DNA from: Pseudocolwellia agarivorans
Lineage (GTDB): Bacteria; Pseudomonadota; Gammaproteobacteria; Enterobacterales; Alteromonadaceae
Assembly (NCBI RefSeq): GCF_002000085.1
Contig: NZ_MUZU01000014.1
Location: 1 to 64,000, forward strand
DNA: 64,000 bases
Reading direction: 5' to 3'
Shown here one piece after another: positions 1 through 8,934 of the stretch. Each line of letters begins with the position of its first letter. Position 1 is the stretch's first letter. Made by a program: the position numbers and the translations under genes. The notes under the pieces were generated by a model that made no database searches, had not been told where the DNA came from, and saw only the letters and a program-made list of their open reading frames with translations.

Positions 1-2052
1 ATCGATGAGGTAAATGCTGACCCAGAGAATAAAACGCCGATTGAGTTTATCCGTTGGGGTATCGAGCCAACGCGTTGGAGCCTTGTAGAATATCTCGCAA
101 TGATCGCTTCATTGCCACAAGGCCGTGATACGTTTGAGATCAACAACTTGAAATTCCTCACTGAAATGATAGCTCGCTACGGGGAGAAGCAGGGCTGGCA
201 GATTTTCAACGATGTTGTGCCAATTTCCGACCCTGATTCCCCCACCGTCATCGCTGAGGGTGAAGATCTTGCGCCAACGCGGCCAATGCCAAAACCCGTT
301 TTTTCACCTGTTCAGCTTGGACAGAAAAAAGGTGCCGACTTAACCAATGTTCGGACGTTACAATCCGATCTGCCTTCGGAAGCAAGCCGTTGCCTAGTGA
401 TAGGTCCAGAAAAATCCGCCAGCGGCAAGGTGCTGATGTTGCAAGCGACGTCAGATGGCCCTGAAATCCACCTCAAAGGTGGAGGGTTTGATAACGCAGG
501 TTTTGTTACGTCAAACATAGGCTTGCCAATTATGGGCCGCGGTGCACAGCATGGCTGGCTGATGGTTTCAGGAAAGAGTGAGGCTGACACGGTATTCGCC
601 GAAAAGCTCAATCCCAACAACCGCTATGAATATTGGTACAAGGGTGCTTGGAAAAAGATGGAGCATCGTACGGAGACTATTCAGGTTAAAGATGCTGCGC
701 CGGTTACTCATGAGGTGGCAAGAACAATCCACGGCCCAGTGATCGCGTGGGATGTGAGCAATGGCGTCGCCTATTCTGAAAAGATGGGTCTGCATGGTAA
801 GCAACTTGATACTTGGGCTGCTATGGCCGAGATGGGTCGGGCAAAAAACCTTGAAGACTTCAAAACCAAGGGCGTGGATAAAATGGGCTGGAATGTCGGC
901 GTTTGCTACGGAGGCGAAGATGGACAGATTGCCTATTTTGAGGTAGGTGCCATTCCAAAGAAGGCCGCCAATGTTGATCCGCGGCTTCCGACTCCCGGTA
1001 CTGGCGAATATGAATGGACAGGTTTTTTTACGCCAGATGAGAAACCAAGGGTAATCAACCCCAGTCAAGGTTACATTTACGCGTGGAACAGTAAGCCAAC
1101 TACTTGGATGCCGGAGGGGAATAACTCCCGTTTTGGTGCGACTTTTCGTACCTGGCTCGGTGATCGCTTGGCGTCTACTGAGCAGCCACTGACCCTTCTT
1201 GATATGCGCGAATTTAATCGCAAAATATTCAGCGCTTTTGGTGCCATCGACCGCAACTTGGCTTCGCCAGACTTTTTCGCGCCTTATATAAGTAAAGCGA
1301 TTGAGGTGAGCGACGATCCTGAGGTTAAGCAGGCAGGTGAGTTAATGCTGAGCTTTGATGGGCTGTATCAAGACCTTAATTTAGACCAGAAGTATGACAA
1401 CCCCGGCTTGACGTTATACCGAACTTGGCTCGAAGTTGCGCCGAGTATGATATTTGAAGACGATATCGGCACTTGGTGGAAAACGATCGATGAGGGGCGT
1501 TATCTGACCTACCAGTCTAGCTTGTTGCTTCGTGCTTTCCAGGGCCGTGACGCGGGCGCACCACTTGGAGTTGATTATTTCAATGGACGGGACAGAAACG
1601 AGCTTATCGTCGATACGATCAAGGCAACTATTGCCAAAGTTAGCGGAGAATTTCCGAATAAGGATATGGCGGAATGGAAATTGCCCATCTTCTGGAAGTA
1701 TTACGACCCTTCGGCGAAGACGCCTGAACGGAAGTCCGTTGATAATAATGCACGCAGAACACGTCTGTTTTCACAGCTGGGCCTCGGGCCAGCAATGGCA
1801 CCTCACAACGGTGGCGAGTACTGGATTGGATTAATGGAGATGGACAGTAAGAATAGAGCGCTTTATTCGGTGGTAGAGACAGGAGGTCAGAGCAAGTTCA
1901 TCGATCCTCAAGGCCGTGGTAATCCTCACCTTATGGATCAACTGCGGATGCATGAGGGAAGTGATTTAAAGAGAATTCCGCTTGAGGCCCGCGGTATAAT
2001 ATCCGCCGCCGAGTCGACCGAGACTCTCGAATATAGACCAAAGAAAAAATAA
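1..2052 (+). CDS. Penicillin acylase family hydrolase (peptidase S45), 5'-truncated
   Basis: The frame is open from base 1, so the gene runs off the left edge; 683 codons are visible. It resembles the Ntn-hydrolase penicillin/acyl-homoserine-lactone acylase family, secreted amidases made as a precursor and cut before a Ser. The stretch S-R-C-L-V-I-G-P-E-K-S-A-S-G-K (visible codons 129-143) aligns with the family's beta-chain start S-N-N-W-V-V-S-G-S-R-T-A-T-G-K, keeping the nucleophile Ser129. The family's usual Asn and Trp there are replaced. A later T-I-H-G-P-V-I (about 236-242) fits the family pattern. The substrate cannot be told. Base composition looks distinctly more GC-rich than the genes from about 4 kb on, suggesting acquisition. 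The signal peptide and most of the alpha chain lie outside the window. A peptidase gene follows 114 bp downstream and may be co-transcribed. Confidence 0.8.
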   Translation: MDEVNADPENKTPIEFIRWGIEPTRWSLVEYLAMIASLPQGRDTFEINNLKFLTEMIARYGEKQGWQIFNDVVPISDPDSPTVIAEGEDLAPTRPMPKPVFSPVQLGQKKGADLTNVRTLQSDLPSEASRCLVIGPEKSASGKVLMLQATSDGPEIHLKGGGFDNAGFVTSNIGLPIMGRGAQHGWLMVSGKSEADTVFAEKLNPNNRYEYWYKGAWKKMEHRTETIQVKDAAPVTHEVARTIHGPVIAWDVSNGVAYSEKMGLHGKQLDTWAAMAEMGRAKNLEDFKTKGVDKMGWNVGVCYGGEDGQIAYFEVGAIPKKAANVDPRLPTPGTGEYEWTGFFTPDEKPRVINPSQGYIYAWNSKPTTWMPEGNNSRFGATFRTWLGDRLASTEQPLTLLDMREFNRKIFSAFGAIDRNLASPDFFAPYISKAIEVSDDPEVKQAGELMLSFDGLYQDLNLDQKYDNPGLTLYRTWLEVAPSMIFEDDIGTWWKTIDEGRYLTYQSSLLLRAFQGRDAGAPLGVDYFNGRDRNELIVDTIKATIAKVSGEFPNKDMAEWKLPIFWKYYDPSAKTPERKSVDNNARRTRLFSQLGLGPAMAPHNGGEYWIGLMEMDSKNRALYSVVETGGQSKFIDPQGRGNPHLMDQLRMHEGSDLKRIPLEARGIISAAESTETLEYRPKKK

Positions 2053-2166
2053 TCTATATTCACGATAAAACGAGGCTCAAAGGTATAATTGCAGTTCATA
2101 TTAACTTGTGGACTGCTCTGGAGGCCAAATGCCCTTGTAATGATAAACTACTCTGAGGAATTACTA

Positions 2167-3942
2167 ATGTTGGCGAATATAGGTTCTAAAGCACGTGTCT
2201 TTTGGTTATCACTGTTGTTTTCTGCTCTGTTTAGCATACATACTGGCGTTGTGGCTCAGGACGTTCAATGGGCGGACTACATGGATTATAAGGAGATGAC
2301 TAATTCTTTAAAAAATTGGACATCCAATAATCCAAAATTAACCTCGCTATCTTCCATTGGGAAAAGTTACGAGGGCAGAGAGCTTTGGCTTGTCACTGTT
2401 ACGAATTCAGAAAAAGGGGCTAGTGAGGACAAGCCAGCGTTGTATGTACAAGGCGGCATTGACTCAGATGAGATAATTTCCACGCAGTCGGCAATGTACT
2501 TACTTAACAAATTATTGACCAAATACGGGATTGATGAAAATATCACCAGACTGGTTGACAATTATACGTTGTATCTTTTGCCAAACCTTATTCCGGATCA
2601 ATCGGAGCGCTATCATCACCTTCCTATTAGTGTTCGGGATTCTACTACGCGTCCGTACGATAATGATAACGATGGTCTCTTTGACGAAGATGATCAGGAG
2701 GATATCGACGGTGACGGTCGCGTACTACAGATGCGTGTAAGAAACCCACAGGGCGCGTACCAGCTGAGCAAAGAAGATTCTCGTGTCATGGTTACTCGTG
2801 ATCCTTTAGCTGTGAATCACGATGGCCCTTTTTATGATTTGTATCCACGAGAAGGGATAGACAACGACCAAGATGGATTGATTAATGAGGATGCTGTAGG
2901 GGGGGTTGACCCAAATAGAAACTGGCCAGCACATTGGAGGCAAGAGTATGCGCAGGAATGGGCTGGACCCTACCCGCTTTCTGAAATTGAGACTCGAAGT
3001 CTGGCTGAATTTTATTTTGATCACCCAAATATCGGTATGATTATCGATCTACATTCGACGGGAAACCATTTATATCGGCCCTCATCCGTCAATACTGACG
3101 ACATGATGGATCTGCAAGATTTAAACTACTATAAAACTCTGGGAAAACTATATTCCAATGTTACTAATGGGCCCGTATGGACACCGTGGGAAAGGAGTAA
3201 GTCTGGAGGGAAACCAGGAACACCCCGTACGGGCATATTGATGGACTGGGCTTATGAGCACCTTGGTGTATTTTCTTTTGTACCGGAGTTGTGGAATTTC
3301 CCATTTGATAAAAATCAAAAAGCGTTAATCGGTGCACCAGAAGGCGAAAAAATCGATTGGGCGCTTAAGAATTTTGGCCGCGAGGTATGGACTGACTGGT
3401 ATGAAGTTAAGCATCCTGATTTAGGGAAAGTTGAGCTAGGAGGTTGGAACAAACCCATGCCCAATAACCCAATGGGAAAATATGTGGAGCGGGTCGCTGA
3501 TGAAATTACCACTTGGTTGCTACAAGTGTGGCAAAAACTCCCTTATTTAAAAGTTGATACCGATGTTAAAGTTTTAAAGAAAAATCAGTATAAAATAATC
3601 GTGAAAATATCGAATACGGGCTTTATGCCCACTAATGTAACAAATCGCGCGCTCACCACAGAAATGGTTATGCCAATATTTCTAACAGTGGAAAGTTCCG
3701 GTGCTTCTGTATTGGCTATGACAGGAGCAGAGACTGGTAAACTATATGGTCGTTCTGGATTAGTGTTGGGTCATTTGGCCGGTTGGAAAAATGCGAAAGT
3801 TACTCAGAAAAATCGTACCGAAGGTGGAAGAAACATTAAGTTTGTTGAATTGATTGTAGAGAAAACAAACGATGCGTCTGAAATTGAAATTACGGTAAAT
3901 GGACAACGCGCAGGAGTAGTGCGTGAAGTAATCGCCTTATAA
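2167..3942 (+). CDS. Secreted M14-family carboxypeptidase-like protein
   Basis: A 592-residue exported protein. The ATG at 2167 is preferred to an upstream TTG because GAGGAA lies 6 nt before it and the encoded N-terminus is a clear signal peptide (hydrophobic 11-25, likely cut after V-V-A). M14 features are D-P-N-R-N-W-P (substrate-binding Asn-Arg), D-L-H-S-T-G with zinc-ligand-like His296, and V-P-E-L-W-N with Glu374 at the catalytic position. The first zinc motif, normally H-x-x-E, reads D99-S-D-E102, so one canonical His ligand is Asp. Two acidic Asp/Asn-rich loops (about residues 157-180 and 235-245) look like calcium-binding inserts. The C-terminal 130 residues look like a beta-sandwich. 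It probably acts on peptides in the periplasm or outside. Activity is uncertain because of the ligand change. Confidence 0.82.
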   Translation: MLANIGSKARVFWLSLLFSALFSIHTGVVAQDVQWADYMDYKEMTNSLKNWTSNNPKLTSLSSIGKSYEGRELWLVTVTNSEKGASEDKPALYVQGGIDSDEIISTQSAMYLLNKLLTKYGIDENITRLVDNYTLYLLPNLIPDQSERYHHLPISVRDSTTRPYDNDNDGLFDEDDQEDIDGDGRVLQMRVRNPQGAYQLSKEDSRVMVTRDPLAVNHDGPFYDLYPREGIDNDQDGLINEDAVGGVDPNRNWPAHWRQEYAQEWAGPYPLSEIETRSLAEFYFDHPNIGMIIDLHSTGNHLYRPSSVNTDDMMDLQDLNYYKTLGKLYSNVTNGPVWTPWERSKSGGKPGTPRTGILMDWAYEHLGVFSFVPELWNFPFDKNQKALIGAPEGEKIDWALKNFGREVWTDWYEVKHPDLGKVELGGWNKPMPNNPMGKYVERVADEITTWLLQVWQKLPYLKVDTDVKVLKKNQYKIIVKISNTGFMPTNVTNRALTTEMVMPIFLTVESSGASVLAMTGAETGKLYGRSGLVLGHLAGWKNAKVTQKNRTEGGRNIKFVELIVEKTNDASEIEITVNGQRAGVVREVIAL

Positions 3943-4016
3943 AGAAGATTTTATGAGGGGATTTGAATCTAATATCTAACTACTGCGAAATTAGGGAACT
4001 TATCTTGGACGTTAAA

Positions 4017-4054
4017 TAGGGTTTTTCTTCAGCGATTACTGGAGTCAAACCCTA
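4017..4054. terminator. Hairpin between convergent genes
   Basis: TAGGGTTT (4017-4024) pairs with AAACCCTA (4047-4054), with weaker pairing inside the loop (CAG with CTG). It lies in the 220-bp gap between the convergent M14 gene and the DhaL-like remnant. No strong T-tract follows, so a terminator role is only a guess. Confidence 0.35.
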
Positions 4055-4162
4055 ATTAAATGAAAGCGGTTTTGGTAAATTAATAGCTCATAGAATAACC
4101 GCTAATGTCTTATTTAGCATACTCTAAATTTGTGTCACTGGTTGTCGGTACCCATTCAGTTT

Positions 4163-4444
4163 TCAGGCATCTAAAAACTCTTTCCATAGGAGCGTTATCC
4201 TAGCCGTTACCACATCATTCGTTTGCGCTTTGTCCATTAATACAATCATCTCGCTGATAGAATCCAATACTGTTTTATCGCCTAAACTAGCGCCACCACG
4301 GCTCATCATTGCATCGAGTGCTGCCTGTAGTAATTTAGGAACCTCTGTTACCTTAATCGATTTTTGACCTTTAATTAATTTACCTGCAGCTATCATTGAT
4401 GTGTCATTAAGGTACCAAAGCTTGAACCAAGTACTTTTTGGATT
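4163..4444 (-). pseudogene. DhaL/DAK2-domain remnant
   Basis: An open frame of at most 94 codons, with an ATG at 4396 giving 77 residues. The core R-G-G-A-S-L-G-D-K-T-V-L-D-S matches the conserved G-x-A-x-x-G-D-K-T-M-x-D segment of the dihydroxyacetone kinase L subunit (DAK2 domain). A full DhaL is about 210 residues; both the N-terminal half and the C-terminal nucleotide-binding part are missing here, and no dhaK or dhaM is nearby. The frame upstream of the ATG is open for another 16 codons without an obvious start or ribosome-binding site. I read it as a decayed fragment. The alternative is a small stand-alone protein that resembles the motif by chance. Confidence 0.45.
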
Positions 4445-4469
4445 TTAGTATAATTACTGGGTTTTCTGT

Positions 4470-4889
4470 TTATGAATTTTTTAATTCTTCCAGTAAATCA
4501 TGAATCTCAGCTTTTAATTCTTTATCTACAATTTTATTACAGCTAATTTTTGCTTTTTCTAAATGTTCAATAGCACCTGTTTTATCACCTAGTTCTATCT
4601 TTAATGTTGCAATTGAAAAGCTGATCGATGATCGAAAATCTTTAGAATTAATCGCTTCAGCTTTTAATAAGGCGCGTTCATAAATAGTAACCGCTAGAGT
4701 TAAGTCGTCAGTAAAATCACCAAGGGTTTCCCACTGTACAGGATGGTCTTTATCTGTATTGTCATGTTCTTCACACAGTTGTTTTAACTCTAAATAATAA
4801 CCATCAAATCTTGTTTGATTTTCTTCTTCAGCAGCCGACATTAAGTTATCAGTGAGCGAAAGTACTCTTTTATATATTTTAGTATTCAT
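4470..4889 (-). CDS. TPR-like helical protein, unknown function
   Basis: A 139-residue, acidic, apparently cytosolic protein with no signal peptide or membrane segment. Residues 78-139 look like two tetratricopeptide-type helical hairpins (A-V-T-I-Y-E-R-A-L, then G-D-K-T-G-A-I-E-H-L-E-K-A), which usually mediate protein contacts. The start is supported by AAAAAGG about 7 nt upstream of the ATG. It stands alone: the next gene on the same strand is the DhaL-like remnant 73 bp downstream, and the gene on the other side is divergent. I do not recognise a specific family. Confidence 0.65.
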   Translation of the reverse strand: MNTKIYKRVLSLTDNLMSAAEEENQTRFDGYYLELKQLCEEHDNTDKDHPVQWETLGDFTDDLTLAVTIYERALLKAEAINSKDFRSSISFSIATLKIELGDKTGAIEHLEKAKISCNKIVDKELKAEIHDLLEELKNS

Positions 4890-5073
4890 GATTGTGGCCT
4901 TTTTAATTATGGTTAACGAAGAATCAAGTGATTATAGATGTTTTACCCAAAGTAAATAGGAACTTATTGAGATTAGCGCATAATAATAAAAGTATTGTGT
5001 ACTTATATGTCTTTAGGTGAGGATTTTTATTATGCTATTTGATATTAGTAAATAAGCGAATGAATAAACTCTT

Positions 5074-5859
5074 ATGAAATTGAAAATTTATCAAGTTGAT
5101 GCTTTTGCATCGAATGCTTTTGAAGGCAATCCTGCGGCTGTTTGTCCGTTAACTGAATGGCTAGATGACGAACTACTACAAAAAATAGCGGAAGAGAACA
5201 ACTTATCTGAAACGGCATTTTTTGTCATGTCAGAACAATCAATTCACCTACGTTGGTTTACGCCAATGGAAGAGGTTGATTTATGTGGTCATGCGACTTT
5301 AGCTACAGCGTATGTGCTTTATGAATACTTGGGTTTTACTAAGTCAGAAGTTACTTTTATAACGAAAAGTGGCGAGTTAGTGGTCAGTAAAAGTGCTCAG
5401 GGCTTTAGTATGGATTTTCCTGCCTCAATGCCCCAAACAGTAAAGGCTTCATCAGCATTATTAAAAGGTTTAGGAATAAATACTTTACCTAAACAGGTGA
5501 TGGCTGCTTTTGATTATATTGTTGTGTTAAATAGTGAAGAAGAGATACGCAAGCTTACGCCTGACTTTTCAAAATGGTTAGATCTGGATTTACGTGGTGT
5601 GGTTGTTACTGCTGAAGGTAATAAGGCAGATTTTGTTAGCCGTAGCTTTTTTCCAAAATTAAGAGTGAATGAAGATCCTGTTACAGGTTCTGCTCATTGC
5701 GAGCTTGCTCCATATTGGGAGAAAGAATTAGCAAAGTCTAAACTTACAGGCGCACAAGTTTCAAAAAGAGGTGGAACTGTATTATGTGAAGTAAAAGCTG
5801 AACGTGTAGTTTTAACTGGAACCGCTGTAGGCTATATGGTTGGCGAAATTTTTATTTAA
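5074..5859 (+). CDS. PhzF-family isomerase/epimerase
   Basis: 261 residues, the usual size for PhzF-fold proteins (diaminopimelate-epimerase-like fold). It starts K-L-K-I-Y-Q-V-D-A-F and has the family signatures G-N-P-A-A-V-C (18-24) and N-N-L-S-E-T-A-F-F (42-50), where Glu46 corresponds to the catalytic Glu of PhzF. V-N-E-D-P-V-T-G-S-A-H lies near residue 205. Most non-phenazine members have no assigned substrate. There is no phenazine operon here and the gene stands alone, so only the family can be named. No good ribosome-binding site precedes the ATG. Confidence 0.85.
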   Translation: MKLKIYQVDAFASNAFEGNPAAVCPLTEWLDDELLQKIAEENNLSETAFFVMSEQSIHLRWFTPMEEVDLCGHATLATAYVLYEYLGFTKSEVTFITKSGELVVSKSAQGFSMDFPASMPQTVKASSALLKGLGINTLPKQVMAAFDYIVVLNSEEEIRKLTPDFSKWLDLDLRGVVVTAEGNKADFVSRSFFPKLRVNEDPVTGSAHCELAPYWEKELAKSKLTGAQVSKRGGTVLCEVKAERVVLTGTAVGYMVGEIFI

Positions 5860-5893
5860 TCTCGGCTGAGTGAATCATTATTTATAACGATAA

Positions 5894-5915
5894 ATACCTC
5901 ACATTCGTGAGGTAT
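5894..5915. terminator. Bidirectional terminator-like hairpin
   Basis: A perfect 9-bp stem (ATACCTCAC with GTGAGGTAT) and a 4-nt ATTC loop sit between the convergent phzF-like and nhaD genes. The flanks are AT-rich but have no long T-run. Confidence 0.6.
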
Positions 5916-5932
5916 CAATCCTATTTGATCGC

Positions 5933-7174
5933 CTAATAGATATATTGCGCTAACCCTATAGTTACTAAATAACCAAAAGCGTAAGCTAAAAATAAAGCGG
6001 GTATGTATTTAGAGTATGACAAAAAGGTAATCTCTTTCATTTTGCTCATGGCAATAATACCTGCTGCAGAGCCTATAACAAGTAATGAACCACCTACACC
6101 CACCGCATAAGTTAAGCCTAACCATTCAGGTGTTGTTAACGTTGGTTCCGCTTTTAATAACGCGGCAGTTAAAGGAACATTATCAAGTAAAGCAGAGCCA
6201 ATACCGGCTAAAAAGCTTGAAACATTAGGATCAAATTTGCTGTAAATTTCAGTGATTAATTCTAAAACCCCAATCTCTTTCAACATACCAACAATTAATA
6301 AAATGCCTAAAAAGAATAATAAAGTGTCGTATTCTATTTTGCGTACGTAATCTAATATTTCTGTTTCTTCAGTATCGGTTCTGTATGTTCTTCCCACTAA
6401 AAACATAATAGAAAGCCCCCCCATAAAGGTTAAAACGGGTGGTATTTTAAAGAAAATATTCAGTGCCATGGTTAATACGATCGTACTAAAAAAGATAGCA
6501 GCAATAATAATGTCAACTGGCTCATAGCTTCTTTCACAAGGCTCTATGGAGGCTTGACCTTTAGTTCCAAAAGAAAGAATAATCGCTAAAAAGAACACAC
6601 TTGCTACGGCAGGAACAAGCAATATAAGTAATTCAGAAATTTGTAAGTGGCCATCTAAAAATATCATCAAGGTAGTAACATCACCCGTGATTAATGAAAC
6701 ACCGCCAGAGTTCACGGCAAAAATAGTTAATACTGCCATTTTGAGTTTGGTTTTTTTATCTAAATCGAAAGATTGCAATAAGGTTAAGGTAACTAGCGTA
6801 GCAGTTACGTTGTCGCAAATAGCAGATAAAACGAGTGAGAAGAGGGCAACTAATAGCATCAACCTGCGCTTAGATAGCTTAGCTGGAAATAGTTTTTGCA
6901 CCGCTGTTTGTATTACGCCTTTTGCATTTAAATATGCAACAAAGGTCATTGTAGACATTAAGAATAACCACAATACTGCTATTTCTAATAGGTTTTCTTC
7001 AAGTTGATGATTAAGTAGTGAATGCTCTCCTGGTTGTGCATTGATGAATAATGCTATCCATGAAATACACCCAAAAAATAATGTTGTTTTAGCTTTATTT
7101 ATGTGTGTTATTTCTTCAAAAACAATACTTAATAAAGCAAGGATAGCAAAAGAAATAAGAAGATATTCAACCAT
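5933..7174 (-). CDS. nhaD: Sodium:proton antiporter, NhaD family
   Basis: 413 residues, almost entirely hydrophobic, with about 11-12 predicted membrane helices. It resembles the NhaD group of the ion-transporter superfamily, which expels Na+ or Li+ for H+ at alkaline pH and is common in marine and halophilic gammaproteobacteria. Conserved-looking segments are S-A-I-C-D-N-V-T-A-T (about 116-125), N-S-G-G-V-S-L-I-T-G-D-V-T-T (155-168) and S-A-L-L-D-N-V-P-L-T-A (around 330), the repeated D-N-x-T/P elements typical of this fold. Its start region has a short hydrophobic first helix. Single-gene unit; the 63-residue gene upstream ends with its own terminator. Confidence 0.87.
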   Translation of the reverse strand: MVEYLLISFAILALLSIVFEEITHINKAKTTLFFGCISWIALFINAQPGEHSLLNHQLEENLLEIAVLWLFLMSTMTFVAYLNAKGVIQTAVQKLFPAKLSKRRLMLLVALFSLVLSAICDNVTATLVTLTLLQSFDLDKKTKLKMAVLTIFAVNSGGVSLITGDVTTLMIFLDGHLQISELLILLVPAVASVFFLAIILSFGTKGQASIEPCERSYEPVDIIIAAIFFSTIVLTMALNIFFKIPPVLTFMGGLSIMFLVGRTYRTDTEETEILDYVRKIEYDTLLFFLGILLIVGMLKEIGVLELITEIYSKFDPNVSSFLAGIGSALLDNVPLTAALLKAEPTLTTPEWLGLTYAVGVGGSLLVIGSAAGIIAMSKMKEITFLSYSKYIPALFLAYAFGYLVTIGLAQYIY

Positions 7175-7344
7175 TTTAGTTAACTCTAAGTAGATGCGTT
7201 TTATAAGAAAAATAGTCCTAAAAAGGAGGTCTATTTTGAGTAGCGCGATTAGAGCATATATTCTAAAGTTATGCGAAATAATTAGAATGTATTTTTAATA
7301 TTATTAAGGAATATAGGGTGTGATATTTAGATATAAGCATTAAA

Positions 7345-7381
7345 AATGCCCTTAGGTGATTTATAAACACTTAAGGGCATT
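7345..7381 (-). terminator. Rho-independent terminator of the 63-residue gene
   Basis: AATGCCCTTA (7345-7354) pairs with TAAGGGCATT (7372-7381). The stem continues with four more pairs, including one G-U, around a 9-nt loop. On the minus strand it is followed by a short T-run, so it closes the gene at 7427-7618. Confidence 0.75.
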
Positions 7382-7426
7382 GTCAGAATTCATTAATAGA
7401 GCTATTTTTGTGGGTGTTACTGTAAA

Positions 7427-7618
7427 TTAATAGTAAGTATCTTCTCGGTTATGGGCTTGTGGATCGTCGATTAATTCTTCAAAATCAACGTCAAAATTTT
7501 TATTATTATTTGTATCGGCCATGTAAATTCTACGTGTTGAACCATCAATCCAGGTAACTGTACCACTACCTTTCTTGCTCCCGCATTTCATTCCTATGTG
7601 AATATCGTTAAATTGCAT
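7427..7618 (-). CDS. Small conserved-looking protein of unknown function
   Basis: 63 residues, ending D-D-P-Q-A-H-N-R-E-D-T-Y-Y. The ribosome-binding site is very strong (AGGAGG about 7 nt before the ATG) and a terminator follows, so this short frame is almost certainly expressed. The middle (G-M-K-C-G-S-K-K-G-S-G-T-V-T-W-I-D) suggests a small beta-barrel or SH3-like fold; no membrane segment or signal peptide is seen. The context (nhaD downstream, anmK upstream) gives no functional hint. I do not recognise the family. Confidence 0.7.
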   Translation of the reverse strand: MQFNDIHIGMKCGSKKGSGTVTWIDGSTRRIYMADTNNNKNFDVDFEELIDDPQAHNREDTYY

Positions 7619-7770
7619 TGTTCCTCCTCAACCTTAATTATCATTAATTGCTAAAGGTACACATTTAGATTGTGAGTAATAATAATAGTTCAATCTAACC
7701 GCAATGTGCGTCTGTTTTTTAAACAGGGACAGATCATTATAGAGATAAAACTTTTTATATCTAGGCTTTT

Positions 7771-8934
7771 TTAAGGTTGGTATTCAATACCCAAGACGGC
7801 TTCTTTTCTAGCCCCTGTTACCGCTGGAATGTTGCCTGTAATTTTTTTATCAAAAGCATAGGCAAACCAAGCAAAAGCAGAAGCTTCTAATGCATCACTA
7901 TTTATATTAATTGTGTCGCTACTGGTAACGTTAAAATTGATAAGATTTTGTTTTATAAGGTTAAATAGGTATGTGTTTAGGGTGCCACCACCGCATAAGT
8001 ATACGTTGGCTTTCGTACTTAATAATCGTACTTGATCGGTTATGGTTTGCGCAGTTAACGCCGTTAATGTGGCTTGAATATCTTCAGCTAGTAGCTGTTT
8101 TTCTTGTGCTAAATTTGATGCGGAACTTTGTAAAAACTGAGATATATTCTTATTAACCCAGTCCATATTAAAATACTCTCTGCCTGTACTTTTGGGGGCA
8201 GACAATGTGAGATAATCGTCCTTTAGAAAGTGATTTAAAAGCGCGGTATTAACGTTACCTGATTGTGCCCATTCGCCATTATTGTCGAACCTTCCTTGTT
8301 TGTGAGTTTTATACCAATCGTCGATTAACGCGTTTCCAGGGCCTGTATCAAAGCCGAGTATAGATTTGCTTTTATCTACCGGGAGAAAGGTCACATTAGC
8401 AATTCCACCAATGTTTATAACAAAAACATCTTGTGGTTCGTTAGGAAACAAGGCTTTATGAAAAGCTGGCACTAGAGGCGCTCCTTGACCACCTAACACC
8501 ATGTCTTTGGTTCTAAAGTCACCAATGACTTTTATGCCTGTTAAGGTAGCTAAGGTTTGGTTACAGCCTATTTGTAGTGTAAAAGGGGTGGCTATTTCTG
8601 AGGTGATACTTGGTCTGTGCCTGATGGTTTGCCCATGGTTACCAATAGCGGCAATTGTGTTTATATCTATATTTTCTTGTGAAACAAACTGGTTGATAGC
8701 TTGTGCAAACTGTTTGGCTAACAACACATCTAAAGTAAAAGCTTTATCTATTTCATTAGTATTAGGCTGATAAAGCTCAGTAATTTTTTTGTAGGTTGTT
8801 TCGTTATACCCTTGGTAATAGCTGGAAATAAGCTTAGGTTTACCTGTAGAAAAGTCAACTAAAGCTAAATCTATACCGTCAGCACTTGTGCCAGACATAA
8901 TACCAATATAAAGCTGACTTTGGTTTACAGTCAT
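7771..8934 (-). CDS. anmK: Anhydro-N-acetylmuramic acid kinase
   Basis: 387 residues, the normal length for AnmK. It phosphorylates and opens 1,6-anhydro-N-acetylmuramic acid to MurNAc-6-phosphate in cytosolic cell-wall recycling. The N-terminal ATP-binding signature G-I-M-S-G-T-S-A-D-G-I-D (11-22) is diagnostic, and G-F-D-T-G-P-G-N-A-L-I-D (about residue 194) and Y-L-C-G-G-G fit the ASKHA kinase fold. Its ATG overlaps the stop codon of the upstream M23 peptidase gene by one base (TAATG), so translation of the two is probably coupled. This links a periplasmic murein hydrolase with recycling of its products. Confidence 0.95.
   Translation of the reverse strand: MTVNQSQLYIGIMSGTSADGIDLALVDFSTGKPKLISSYYQGYNETTYKKITELYQPNTNEIDKAFTLDVLLAKQFAQAINQFVSQENIDINTIAAIGNHGQTIRHRPSITSEIATPFTLQIGCNQTLATLTGIKVIGDFRTKDMVLGGQGAPLVPAFHKALFPNEPQDVFVINIGGIANVTFLPVDKSKSILGFDTGPGNALIDDWYKTHKQGRFDNNGEWAQSGNVNTALLNHFLKDDYLTLSAPKSTGREYFNMDWVNKNISQFLQSSASNLAQEKQLLAEDIQATLTALTAQTITDQVRLLSTKANVYLCGGGTLNTYLFNLIKQNLINFNVTSSDTININSDALEASAFAWFAYAFDKKITGNIPAVTGARKEAVLGIEYQP

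Noticed and set aside
568-1068. 166-codon minus-strand frame inside the acylase gene
   Set aside because: Antisense shadow of a clear coding gene; the GC-rich third positions of the acylase keep this frame open.
2089-2166. TTG start 26 codons upstream for the M14 protein
   Set aside because: The ATG at 2167 has a good GAGGAA site and begins a proper signal peptide; the upstream codons do not.
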